The notes beneath the pieces are model-generated. The model saw only the letters and a program-made list of their open reading frames with translations. It was not told the DNA's origin and searched no databases. DNA of 64,000 nt from Actinomyces viscosus (GTDB lineage: Bacteria; Actinomycetota; Actinomycetes; Actinomycetales; Actinomycetaceae), in assembly GCF_900637975.1 (NCBI RefSeq), contig NZ_LR134477.1:3348001-3412000 (forward strand), read 5' to 3'. Both the position numbers and the translations under genes were made by a program. Shown here one piece after another: positions 26,113 to 33,762 of this stretch (positions within the stretch are counted from its first letter, which is position 1; the number at the start of each line of letters is the position of its first letter).

Positions 26113-26547
26113 GTGTTGGCGATTGGGTGTTTCGTGTTGGGGGCGTTCGGCCTGGTCTATTGGGGGTTGGCGATGTTCACGGACACGGGGCCGGGTGAGT
26201 TCGCTCGGGAGATTAATGCGGAGGAGGGGGGTAAGAACAATCTGAGTCTCACAATGCCTTCCCTGGGATTGACATTCCTTTTTGGTGCGGTGTTTGGTTT
26301 TGGGGAGCCTGACTCGGTGTTTGAGATTGTCTGCGGCTCCATATCGGTGTTCTTCTTGCTGGTTGCAGCGGTGAGTCGTTTGCCGGTTCCTTTGCCGGTG
26401 TGGATGTATCCGCAGTGGCATGTGGAGTGGCGGCGTCGGCGTCGGCGTGAGCGGATCTCGGGGGAGAGTTCCTGGCGTGACACCTCGGGGTTGGGGCCTG
26501 GAGAACGGTCTTCGTCTGCGTCTCCTGAGTCACCGGTTGATCTGTAG
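26113..26547 (+). CDS. Putative immunity membrane protein 2 (mosaic)
   Basis: It is 144 residues long with the same topology as the gene at 25581. The first roughly 55 residues and the C-terminal half match copy 1 almost exactly. The middle (FGAVFGFGEPDSVFEIVCGSIS) matches copy 3 instead. Start and ribosome site are as in copy 1. The mosaic structure shows recombination between copies. Copies may have different toxin specificities through that middle segment. Confidence 0.65.
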   Translation: MLAIGCFVLGAFGLVYWGLAMFTDTGPGEFAREINAEEGGKNNLSLTMPSLGLTFLFGAVFGFGEPDSVFEIVCGSISVFFLLVAAVSRLPVPLPVWMYPQWHVEWRRRRRRERISGESSWRDTSGLGPGERSSSASPESPVDL

Positions 26548-26613
26548 GGTCATGTTATCGGCAAGGTGGCGGGAGACTTGATCAGCGAGGGTGTCAGTAA
26601 GCTGTTTCACTGA
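26548..26613 (+). pseudogene. Orphan effector tail 2
   Basis: It reads GHVIGKVAGDLISEGVSKLFH and stops, differing from tail 1 by one residue (V for G). It sits between immunity genes 2 and 3 at the same place in the 532-bp unit. Confidence 0.75.
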
Positions 26614-26644
26614 TGGTGTCGGGACTGATAAGGGGTGACTTGCT

Positions 26645-27133
26645 GTGTTGGCGATTGGGTGTTTCGTATTCGGGTTGGTCTTGCTGGTTCATTGGGGTTT
26701 GGCGATGTTCACGGACACGGGGCCGGGTGAGTTCGCCCGGGAGATCAGCGCGAAGGACGGGGGTAAGAACTACCTGTCTCTAACCGCGCCTGCATCTGCG
26801 CTCACGATGCTTTTTGGTGCGGTGTTTGGTTTTGGGGAGCCTGACTCGGTGTTTGAGATTGTCTGCGGCTCCATATCGGCGTTCTTCTTGCTGGTCATAA
26901 TAGTGAGTCTGTTGCCTATTTCTTTGCCGGTGTGGATGTATCCCCAGTGGCATGTGGAGTGGCGGCGTCGGCGTCGCCGTGAGCGGGTCGCGGGGGAGAG
27001 TTCCTGGCGTGACACCGCCCGGCTAGGCCCCGGAGGGGCTGCCGGTCCTGCCACCGGCCACGCCGATACTCTTGCTCTTCCCGGTTCGGCAGCAATGAAC
27101 CTATCCTCCGACTCCCCAGGAGACGACATATGA
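26645..27133 (+). CDS. Putative immunity membrane protein 3
   Basis: The 162-residue homologue of the two preceding genes has the same three hydrophobic segments and WRRRRRRER stretch, but a longer, different C-terminal tail (GPGGAAGPATGHADT...SDSPGDDI). It is the most diverged copy and probably the ancestral downstream member. Its stop overlaps the next start by 4 bases (ATGA), so it is co-translated with the following two genes. Confidence 0.65.
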   Translation: MLAIGCFVFGLVLLVHWGLAMFTDTGPGEFAREISAKDGGKNYLSLTAPASALTMLFGAVFGFGEPDSVFEIVCGSISAFFLLVIIVSLLPISLPVWMYPQWHVEWRRRRRRERVAGESSWRDTARLGPGGAAGPATGHADTLALPGSAAMNLSSDSPGDDI

Positions 27134-27648
27134 TTTCGAGACCGAGGTCGGACCTGCCCCAGGACTTCACGGGCAGCACCGTCAAAGTATCCGTACCTGC
27201 CGACTGGGTCCAGGTGGATCCCGAGAACATCTCTGGCATACCGGGTGGCGGGACCTACGTAAGTGTTGCCGATGCGGGGCGTGTGGATCTGATCTGCGCC
27301 GAGCAGCCGGATGCGCCTCGCTTCGCGGAGAACTGCGTCATCACCGTCGCGGAGCTTGCCGGCGGGCTCTCGGCCGAGGACTGGTTTCGGGACTCGACCA
27401 CGCAGCTCGTGAGCTCCATACCCGGCTTCCAGCTGATTGACATCACCGAGTGGGAGCCGGTGGGGCCTGGCCTGCTGCGCTCCGGCGTCTACATCCAAGA
27501 CGCCGTCTCGGTCACCGCCTTGCAGTGGACCTGGGTCTCCGAGATCTCGCGGCGCGGGTTCACCGCGACCTTCTCCTGCCCCACACGCAACTGCGCCGCG
27601 GCAGTGGAGCGATTCCTCGCCATGATCATGACCCTGGAGGAGATCTGA
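27130..27648 (+). CDS. Small protein of a type VII-associated cluster (LpqN/DUF1795-like fold?)
   Basis: This 172-residue protein has no evident signal peptide. It alternates predicted strands and helices (VKVSVPADWVQVDP, YVSVADAGRVDLIC, ENCVITVAELAGG, PGFQLIDITEWEPVG, FTATFSCPTRNCAAAVERFLAMIMTLEEI). This recalls LpqN/DUF1795 proteins found near secreted actinobacterial factors, but the match is by eye only. It is coupled to the immunity gene before it and, by a TGATG overlap, to the EspG-like gene after it. Function unknown. Confidence 0.6.
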   Translation: MISRPRSDLPQDFTGSTVKVSVPADWVQVDPENISGIPGGGTYVSVADAGRVDLICAEQPDAPRFAENCVITVAELAGGLSAEDWFRDSTTQLVSSIPGFQLIDITEWEPVGPGLLRSGVYIQDAVSVTALQWTWVSEISRRGFTATFSCPTRNCAAAVERFLAMIMTLEEI

Positions 27649-28463
27649 TGGCACGGCTCGATACCGGCGGATACACGCCGGTCCTGATCCTCGGCGATGC
27701 CGAATGGCTGTCTGTGCGCGCTGTGGCGATGGGCGGGCGCATCCCGAGGGACCGCGTCGCCAGACGGCTGCGTCGCAGCGGTATTCTGGACGATCAGGGC
27801 ATTACTCCATCGGTGGCCCCAGCCCTGCACGGAGTCACCGGTGCCACCCGACACCTCGACGTCGCCCGCTTCGAGCCGACCCGTCCGGGACAGCGCGCCG
27901 AGGCATGGATAGGCCCGCAGCGCGCGACTATCGTCAAGCATGAGCCGGACGGGTACCACATATATGGCCTTGACGAGTGCGAGGTGGCGTCGGCCTTCGT
28001 GGAGCTGCTTGACGTGCGGCCGCGCCCTAACATTGACCTGGGGCCGCGCGTCCTCCCGCAACAGGTGTACAGCATCATCGACTCCGGGGAGCTGGACGCC
28101 CTTACCAGTGAGCTGGCTGGACTTGCCCGCCGGCTCGATCGCGGCGGGGAGCCGGGACAGCTCGGTGGGCCGACGCCCCTCACCGACGGATTCGCCAGCG
28201 GACAGTGGACGCTGTCGCTGATTTCCACGAGCGTCCCGCGCGACGGCGGCTGGGAGGTCGTGGGCTCGATGACGACCCTGTCCGTTCTCGAATGCCTGTA
28301 CGAGTTAATCCCCAGGTCCGTCGCCGATGCTCTCGACTCAGGAGCTCCTCCGGAGGTGGTCACCCAGAAGGCAGAGGCAGACATGCCCGAGGAGCTGGTT
28401 CTAGAGCACATGACCTCGCTGGAGCTGTGGGTGCGCGTGAGCCCCTGGTTCTTCGCCGCCTGA
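27648..28463 (+). CDS. EspG-like type VII secretion chaperone (tentative)
   Basis: The 271-residue protein begins MARLDTGGYTPVLILGDAEWLSVRAVAMGG. The length and the mix of an N-terminal extended region (HLDVARFEPTRPGQRAEAWIGPQRATIVKHEPDGYHIYGLD) with C-terminal helices recall EspG proteins. In ESX systems these bind cognate substrates in the cytosol. GGAGGAG precedes the ATG, which overlaps the previous stop. Its place at the end of an effector operon agrees with a substrate-specific chaperone. Homology needs a profile search, so confidence is moderate. Confidence 0.55.
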   Translation: MARLDTGGYTPVLILGDAEWLSVRAVAMGGRIPRDRVARRLRRSGILDDQGITPSVAPALHGVTGATRHLDVARFEPTRPGQRAEAWIGPQRATIVKHEPDGYHIYGLDECEVASAFVELLDVRPRPNIDLGPRVLPQQVYSIIDSGELDALTSELAGLARRLDRGGEPGQLGGPTPLTDGFASGQWTLSLISTSVPRDGGWEVVGSMTTLSVLECLYELIPRSVADALDSGAPPEVVTQKAEADMPEELVLEHMTSLELWVRVSPWFFAA

Positions 28464-28482
28464 CACGACCCGCCGCCCGCGC

Positions 28483-28604
28483 GAGGAGCTCACCGAGATG
28501 GATGCCGTTATCGGCGCCGCCGGGATCGGCAAGGACCTGCCGGCCGTGTCCGCCGAGGCCGATGGTGCTGCCGAGGCCAAGCGCTCCCAGGTGACCGCCT
28601 TCTG
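28483..28604 (+). pseudogene. Chimeric dhaL-dhaM remnant
   Basis: A short open stretch reads EELTEMDAVIGAAGIGKDLPAVSAEADGAA...QVTAF and stops. The first 11 residues resemble DhaL (EELTDLDAAIG, about codon 32), and the rest is the DhaM C-terminus. It has no start or body. It marks the right edge of the island and suggests that the incoming DNA came from a related dha locus that had lost the middle. Confidence 0.75.
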
Positions 28605-28745
28605 ACGCCGCCCGGGGGGCCGCACCGAGTAGCTCAGGGCTACCCTCTCGGGCGGTTCACGCGCGGTTGGCGAAGCGCTCCAGGAGGGCGGCGTCCCCAC
28701 CGACGACGAGCACGTCCTCGGCCGAGACCAGGGTGTCCGAGGTGG
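28512..28745. repeat. Direct repeat, right edge of the accessory island
   Basis: This is the counterpart of 21133-21384, about 234 bp, with several substitutions and a shortened spacer around the GTAGC/GCTAC hairpin. It joins seamlessly to the complete trkA gene, so this side is the functional one for trkA and the left side for dhaM. Confidence 0.85.
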
Positions 28746-29325
28746 CGTACTCAAAGGGCTCGCCCGGGCTCATGAGGCCGAAGACCGTCACCCCGTAGCG
28801 GGAGCGCACCTTGGACTGGCCGATGGTGAAGCCGTGCAGCTCCGTGGGCGGACGCATCTTGACGATGGTGAAGCCGCCCTTCTCCATCTCGATGTAGTCG
28901 AGCATGCGGCCCGAGACGAGGTGGGCGGCGCGCTGGCCGGCGTCGAACTCGGGATAGACGACGTGGTGGGCACCAATGCGCCGCAGGATGCGGCCGTGAG
29001 CGCGGGAGATGGCCTTGGCCCAGATCTGGGGGGTCTCCAGGTCCACGAGGTTGCCGGTGATGAGGACTGAGGCCTCCAGGGAGGTCGCCACCCCCACAAC
29101 CGCCGTGCCGAACTCGGTGGCACCCAGCTGCTCGAGGGCCTCCACGTCCGTGGCATCGGCCTCCACCAGCGGGATGCGCCCGGTCCACTGGCGCACGACC
29201 GCCGGGTTGGCCTCGACGGCCAGAACCTCGCGCCCCAGCCGGTCCAGGGTGGCGGCGACGGCTGAGCCGAAACGCCCCAGCCCGATGACGAGCGTGGAGT
29301 CGGTGCGCGAGAGCGGGGCGGGCAT
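28657..29325 (-). CDS. ktrA: Potassium uptake regulatory subunit KtrA/TrkA
   Basis: The cytosolic gating subunit of a Ktr-type K+ transporter has 222 residues. It shows an N-terminal RCK/Rossmann domain (VIGLGRFGSAVAATLDRLGREVLAVE) and a C-terminal TrkA_C domain (about 140-220; TIVKMRPPTELHGFTIGQSKVRSRYGVTVFGL). Such proteins form octameric rings binding ATP/ADP under the membrane subunit. Its partner KtrB is encoded at 31852-33495, separated by an exporter and a TetR gene. A duplicate of its 3' end lies at 21296. Confidence 0.93.
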   Translation of the reverse strand: MPAPLSRTDSTLVIGLGRFGSAVAATLDRLGREVLAVEANPAVVRQWTGRIPLVEADATDVEALEQLGATEFGTAVVGVATSLEASVLITGNLVDLETPQIWAKAISRAHGRILRRIGAHHVVYPEFDAGQRAAHLVSGRMLDYIEMEKGGFTIVKMRPPTELHGFTIGQSKVRSRYGVTVFGLMSPGEPFEYATSDTLVSAEDVLVVGGDAALLERFANRA

Positions 29326-29365
29326 GGGGCCTCCTGAGGTCGGCCGTGGGACAGTGGCTCCTACG

Positions 29366-30967
29366 CTACCGCGTACGGCGACGGTGAAGGCTCAGGCCGA
29401 TCCCGCAGACCACCAGCACCGCCGCGGCCCCGGCCAGGACCCAGGCCATCATCGTGAAGCCGCCGGAGTAGGCCTCGATCTGAGCCCGGTCAATGAGCTG
29501 GGCTCTGAGGGCCTCGACGATCTGCTTCCCGGCAGGGGACTGCGGCAGGGTCTGAGCCCGCATCATCGCCTCCGTGGCGGCGGCCTTGACCTCCTCGGTG
29601 TGGTCGGTCACGTAGTCCTGGACGTGCTGGGTGGCGTAGGAGGTCATGAGCGCGACCCCGAAGGACCCGCCGATCTGCTGGGCGGCGCTCAGGATCGCCG
29701 AGGCCAGCCCCGTCCGCCTGGCCTCGACCCCGCGGGTGCCGGAGTTGAAGGTGACCGGCATCGTGAGCCCCAGGCCGATGCCGAACACGATGAGACCGGG
29801 CAGGGCGACCTGCCAGTAGGTCGACTCCGTCGTCATGCGCGAGAAGATGAGGAAGGAGCCGGTCAGGACCGCCAATCCCAGCGGCAGGGTCCCGCGTGCC
29901 CCGAGCCTGGGCACGATGACGCGTCCGGCCGGGATGGCGGTGGCCACCAGGGCGGCGACCATCGGCAGGAAGACCACCCCGCTCTTGAACGGTGAGTAAC
30001 CGAAGTGGTTCTGCATGTAGTAGGTCAGGTAGATGATCGCCCCCATCTGGGCGGCCCCGGCGATGAACTGCGTAGCGTAGGAGGCCGCCCGCACCGGCGT
30101 CGCCATCATCGACAGCGGCAGCACCGGGCGGTTCGCGAAGCGCTCGCGAATGATGAACAGCACCGCGGCGAGACCTCCGACGACCAGCCAGGCAAGGGTC
30201 GACGTCGAGGTCCAGGAGGTCTGCTGGGCCCGGTCGAGCCCGTAGACGGCGCTGAAGCAGGCGCCGCAGCCCAAGGCGAGACCGGAGAGGTCATCGGTGA
30301 TGCGTGAGGTGTGGTCGCGCCGGTCGGCCGGCGGCAGGCTGCGCTGGCCGATGAGCAGGGCCGCTGCGGCGATGAAGATGTTGACGTAGAGCGCCCAGCG
30401 CCAGCTGAGCCAGTCGGTCAGAGCGCCTCCCAGGAGCAGCCCCACCGCCGCGCCCAGGCCCCCGGTGGCGCCGAAGATCGCGAAGACCCGTTCACGCTCG
30501 GTCCGCTCGGTGAAAGTGACGTTGAGCAGTGCCTGCGCGGTGGGAGCCAGGAGGGCTCCGGAGCAGCCCTGGGCCACCCGGGAGACCAGCAGCACCGGGA
30601 AGGACGGCGCCATCCCCGCCGCCAGACTGGCCACGGCGAAACCGGTCAGGCCCACCTGGTAGGAGCGGCGGATCCCCGCCACGGCGCAGAGCCTGCCGCC
30701 GAAGAGCACCAGGCCCCCGAAGGCCAGGCTGTAGCCGGTGACCGTCCAGGGGCTCTCGGACGGAGTCATCCCCAGGTCCTCCTGTATCCGCGGCAGAGCG
30801 ATCGCGATGATTGTCAGGTCCAGGACGATCATCAGCTGAGTGAGAACGGCGCTGACCATGACCGCGCGACGGTTGGGCCGCCGCGTCGGCTCTGCTGCCG
30901 TCACAGCCGTCTCCTGCTGAGACGGCTTGCTCCGCTCCTTGGGAGCGGAGGGTGGAGCGGAAGTCAT
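29366..30967 (-). CDS. DHA2-family MFS drug exporter
   Basis: This is a 14-helix proton-coupled exporter of 533 residues in the EmrB/QacA group. It has the DLTIIAIALPRIQEDLG signature after helix 1, GGRLCAVAGIRRSYQVG in loop 2-3 and GLGAAVGLLLGGALTDWLSWRWALYVN (motif C region) in helices 5-6. The ATG at 30965-30967 has GGAGG eight bases upstream. A TTGACT-17-TAGACT promoter and two TetR-type palindromes lie in the gap to the divergent TetR gene, so it is very likely repressed by that protein. Substrate unknown. Confidence 0.94.
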   Translation of the reverse strand: MTSAPPSAPKERSKPSQQETAVTAAEPTRRPNRRAVMVSAVLTQLMIVLDLTIIAIALPRIQEDLGMTPSESPWTVTGYSLAFGGLVLFGGRLCAVAGIRRSYQVGLTGFAVASLAAGMAPSFPVLLVSRVAQGCSGALLAPTAQALLNVTFTERTERERVFAIFGATGGLGAAVGLLLGGALTDWLSWRWALYVNIFIAAAALLIGQRSLPPADRRDHTSRITDDLSGLALGCGACFSAVYGLDRAQQTSWTSTSTLAWLVVGGLAAVLFIIRERFANRPVLPLSMMATPVRAASYATQFIAGAAQMGAIIYLTYYMQNHFGYSPFKSGVVFLPMVAALVATAIPAGRVIVPRLGARGTLPLGLAVLTGSFLIFSRMTTESTYWQVALPGLIVFGIGLGLTMPVTFNSGTRGVEARRTGLASAILSAAQQIGGSFGVALMTSYATQHVQDYVTDHTEEVKAAATEAMMRAQTLPQSPAGKQIVEALRAQLIDRAQIEAYSGGFTMMAWVLAGAAAVLVVCGIGLSLHRRRTR

Positions 30968-30983
30968 CGAAAGCCTCCATATC

Positions 30984-31051
30984 AAAATGATCGTTTTCGT
31001 TTACGCCGGAAAGTCTAGGGATGTCGCGATGCGCAGTCAACAACGATCGTT
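30984..31051. promoter_or_regulatory. TetR operators and exporter promoter
   Basis: Minus-strand -35 TTGACT (31040-31035) and -10 TAGACT (31017-31012) are 17 bp apart and face the exporter gene. AACGATCGTT (31042-31051), a perfect palindrome, abuts the -35. A close relative, AAAATGATCGTTTT, lies at 30984-30997 downstream of the -10. The two sites share GATCGTTT-CG and bracket the promoter, as expected for repression by the neighbouring TetR protein. Confidence 0.75.
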
Positions 31052-31088
31052 TCGATTTGGGGTGTTCCTCGTCGCCTATCCTGGGCGC

Positions 31089-31769
31089 ATGCCACGAGTG
31101 ACCGCCGCCCATCGGGAGCGTCAGACCACCCGGATCCTGCGGGCCGCTGAGGAGTGCTTCGCGCGCAGCGGCTTCCAGGCCGCCTCCATGGACGAGATCA
31201 TCGCCGCGGCCGGAATGTCGTCATCGACCGTCTACCGCTACTTCCCCGAGGGCAAGTGCTCCCTCGTGCGCGAGGTCCTGGCCAGGCGGATGGGCCCGCT
31301 CGTCGAGCGGATCAAGCAGCTCGCCGAGTCCGAGGAGCCCCTCGACTTCGAGCGGAGCTTCATCGAGACGCTGATCCTGCTCAACTACGAACGGGACGGT
31401 GACACTGCCACTGCCCCGGGAGCGGGACGCCAGGATGCTGCGGATGCTGCGCTCACGGACTCAGACGGCGTCGGCCTGAGCTCCTGGGCGCCGCTGGCCT
31501 ACCACGCCTGGGGGGAGCTGACTCGCGATCCCGAGATGCGCTCCATGGCCCAGGAGAACTACAACGACATCCGCGGCGGACTGACCCGCCTGTGCCGCAA
31601 CGGGCAGAGAGCGGGAACGATCTCCGGTCGTCTGAGCCCCGAGCACCTGGCCTCCCTCATCCAGAAGGTCTCCTTCGGCCTCATCGTCGAGCAGCTCATC
31701 ACCGGTCGCGCGGACGTCGAGAGTACGGCCGAAGCTCTCGGGCAGCTGCTCACCCCGGAGGGACCGTGA
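31089..31769 (+). CDS. TetR-family transcriptional repressor
   Basis: The 226-residue protein has an N-terminal TetR helix-turn-helix (about 8-55; RILRAAEECFARSGFQAASMDEIIAAAGMSSSTVYRYFPEG) and a helical ligand-binding C-terminus. It is divergent from the DHA2 exporter, with paired palindromes in the 121-bp gap, so it probably represses both genes until the exporter's substrate binds. The ATG at 31089 has little ribosome-site signal. Confidence 0.92.
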   Translation: MPRVTAAHRERQTTRILRAAEECFARSGFQAASMDEIIAAAGMSSSTVYRYFPEGKCSLVREVLARRMGPLVERIKQLAESEEPLDFERSFIETLILLNYERDGDTATAPGAGRQDAADAALTDSDGVGLSSWAPLAYHAWGELTRDPEMRSMAQENYNDIRGGLTRLCRNGQRAGTISGRLSPEHLASLIQKVSFGLIVEQLITGRADVESTAEALGQLLTPEGP

Positions 31770-31851
31770 TCCTGATGCGCCCGGACCGATCCTGCCGGCG
31801 GCCTGACGGTCTCGGAGCCGACCCCGCGCGGAGGTGGGGTGGTGGTCGCGG

Positions 31852-33495
31852 CTAGCCGATCATCGGACTGGCCTCGGGCATGCGGATGACGCGACGGCGC
31901 TCCCGCAGGGCCAGGGCGCTGGCCGCCGTCATCGTGCCCACACGCCCGACGAACATGAGTGCCACGATGACGTACTTGGCGCTCGCGGGCAGGGTGGGGG
32001 TGATGCCCGTGGACAGGCCCACGGTCGCGAAGGCGCTGACGACCTCGAACAGGATGCGGTCCAGCGGCAGGTCCGTCAGCTGCAGCAGCAGGAGCGTGGC
32101 GATCCCGACGATGCTCGCGCCGATGAAGGCCACGGCCACGCTCAGGCGCACGGTCGAGGGCGTGATTCGCCGCCCGAAGGCCTCAATGTCCTGGTCCCCG
32201 CGGGCCTCGGCGAAGATCGCCAGGATGAGGACCGCGAAGGTCGTCACCTTGATGCCGCCGGCCGTCGAGGCCGAACCGCCGCCGACGAACATGAGGGCGT
32301 CCTGGAGGAACCAGGTGGCCTCGTGCATGTGCTCGGACGGGATCGTGGACAGGCCCGAGGAGCGGGCGTTGACGCCGTTGATGAGGGCCGTGAGGATCTT
32401 CCCGCTCGTGGGCAGGGCCCCGTAGGTCAGTGGATTGGTCCACTCGAAGGCCGCGATGGCGACCGCCGAGACGACGCTCAGGGCCATATAGGTCGTCAGG
32501 GTCAGCTTCGTGTGCAGGCTCCACGTCCGGGGCCTGCGCCGGTGGCCCACGATGTCAAGGATGACGGGGAAGCCGACGGCGCCCACAAAGGACCCCAGGA
32601 TGATCGGCAGCCCGATCCACCAGTCGGTGGCGTAGGCCTCCAGGCCGCCCTGGGGCATGATGACGAAACCGGCGTTGTTGAAGATCGACAGCCCCATGAA
32701 TGCCGCGTACCACAGGGCGTGCCCCAGGTCGAGGCCGTGGTTGAGGAACCGGGGCAGCAGCATGAGGGTGAGGACGAGCTCGCAGCCGGCGGCCGTGTAG
32801 ATGACGGCGCGCAGGAGCTTGCCGACGTCGCCCAGTCGAGACTTGTTTTCCGAGGCCGCCAGCATCCGCTGGGTCAGGCCCACGTACCGGGACACCGCCA
32901 GGGACAGCAGCGAGGCCAGGGTCATGATGCCCAGCCCGCCCACAGCGGCGGCCAGGATGATGACGACGTGGCCGAAGGTGGACCAGTAGGTCGCGGTGTC
33001 CACGATCGTCAGACCGGTGACGCACACGGCCGAGGTCGCGGTGAACAGGGCGTCGAGGAAGCTCGCCCGGTGGCCGCTGGTGGTGGCGATGGGCAGGCTG
33101 AGCAGCCCTGTCACCACGGCGATGATCCCGGCGAAGACGATGACGGCCAGTCGGGCCGGGAAGTACTTGGCCGCCCTCTCGAGTCGGTCGTGGATCCCGA
33201 TGCGTCGGATCAGGCCGAGCAGTCCGCAGGGCTCGGTGCTGGGAGGCTGGGGCTGTCGGACGGCGGGCTGCTGGTCGGCGTCGTCGGCGCCGTTCGCCCC
33301 GGAGGAACGCTTCCTGGCCCGCTTCCACGGACGGCCGACGACGCCCACGAGCGGGGCGTGCCAGTGCGCCTGGCGTCGCCTGCCGGTGTGGGAGCCGCGC
33401 TCGGATCCGTTGCGGGACCCGCGGCGGGATCCGCTGTGGGACCCGCGGTGGGGCTCCGGCTCGTCTGCGGTGTCTGTCTGGGGCACGGTCGCCAT
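31852..33495 (-). CDS. ktrB: Potassium transporter membrane subunit KtrB/TrkH
   Basis: The 547-residue channel-like protein has four M-P-M repeats. The filter glycines are in SAVCVTGLTIVD, IFNNAGFV, NARSSGLS and ATVGLSTG, giving K+/Na+ uptake with KtrA. The first roughly 95 residues are unusual: a hydrophilic, basic segment with repeated R-G-S units (GSHSGSRRGSRNGSERGSHTGRRR) before the first helix. The start may be later, but the frame has no better candidate. KtrA is encoded 2.5 kb away on the same strand. Confidence 0.92.
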   Translation of the reverse strand: MATVPQTDTADEPEPHRGSHSGSRRGSRNGSERGSHTGRRRQAHWHAPLVGVVGRPWKRARKRSSGANGADDADQQPAVRQPQPPSTEPCGLLGLIRRIGIHDRLERAAKYFPARLAVIVFAGIIAVVTGLLSLPIATTSGHRASFLDALFTATSAVCVTGLTIVDTATYWSTFGHVVIILAAAVGGLGIMTLASLLSLAVSRYVGLTQRMLAASENKSRLGDVGKLLRAVIYTAAGCELVLTLMLLPRFLNHGLDLGHALWYAAFMGLSIFNNAGFVIMPQGGLEAYATDWWIGLPIILGSFVGAVGFPVILDIVGHRRRPRTWSLHTKLTLTTYMALSVVSAVAIAAFEWTNPLTYGALPTSGKILTALINGVNARSSGLSTIPSEHMHEATWFLQDALMFVGGGSASTAGGIKVTTFAVLILAIFAEARGDQDIEAFGRRITPSTVRLSVAVAFIGASIVGIATLLLLQLTDLPLDRILFEVVSAFATVGLSTGITPTLPASAKYVIVALMFVGRVGTMTAASALALRERRRVIRMPEASPMIG

Positions 33496-33762
33496 TGTGG
33501 TCCTGACCGCGTGGCTTCGTCACGTTCTGGGACGGAAGCTGCTGCGCGTGTCCGGGAGCCGCCGGAATGCCTGGTGGTGGCGGATGGGGCGGTTGCCGCC
33601 CTGATAACTGAGGTTGCGTCAGCGAAAATTGATGCCCCAGTGTGAAATGCGACGCGTGTGGCGATTGGGGTCCGATAAATCCTGTGCGCTGGCTGGTGCG
33701 GGGATATATTGGCGGTGTTCCTGCCCCGACGGGGCCACCCGCGACGAACGGACCTCAAGCTC
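33496..33762. other. Gap between ktrB and the HTH gene
   Basis: No gene is supported in this 267-bp gap. A TATATT hexamer near 33706 on the plus strand could be a -10 for the HTH gene. No matching -35 is evident. Confidence 0.4.

Larger units (their letters stand above)
25550..26613 (+). repeat. Two exact-period 532-bp tandem units (toxin tail plus immunity gene)
   Basis: The stop codon of the SKLFH tail recurs at 25549, 26081 and 26613, spaced exactly 532 bp. The immunity-gene starts at 25581, 26113 and 26645 have the same spacing. Each unit is a short spacer, a membrane protein gene, and the last 22 codons of an effector-like reading frame. The third unit diverges after its immunity gene. 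Confidence 0.9.

Noticed and set aside
25550..26613. Tandem repeats considered as a CRISPR array
   Set aside because: The units are 532 bp and contain complete genes. No short direct repeats with unique spacers were seen anywhere in the window.
29009..29995. Plus-strand open frame over ktrA and the exporter
   Set aside because: It is antisense to both genes, low-complexity, and without motifs.
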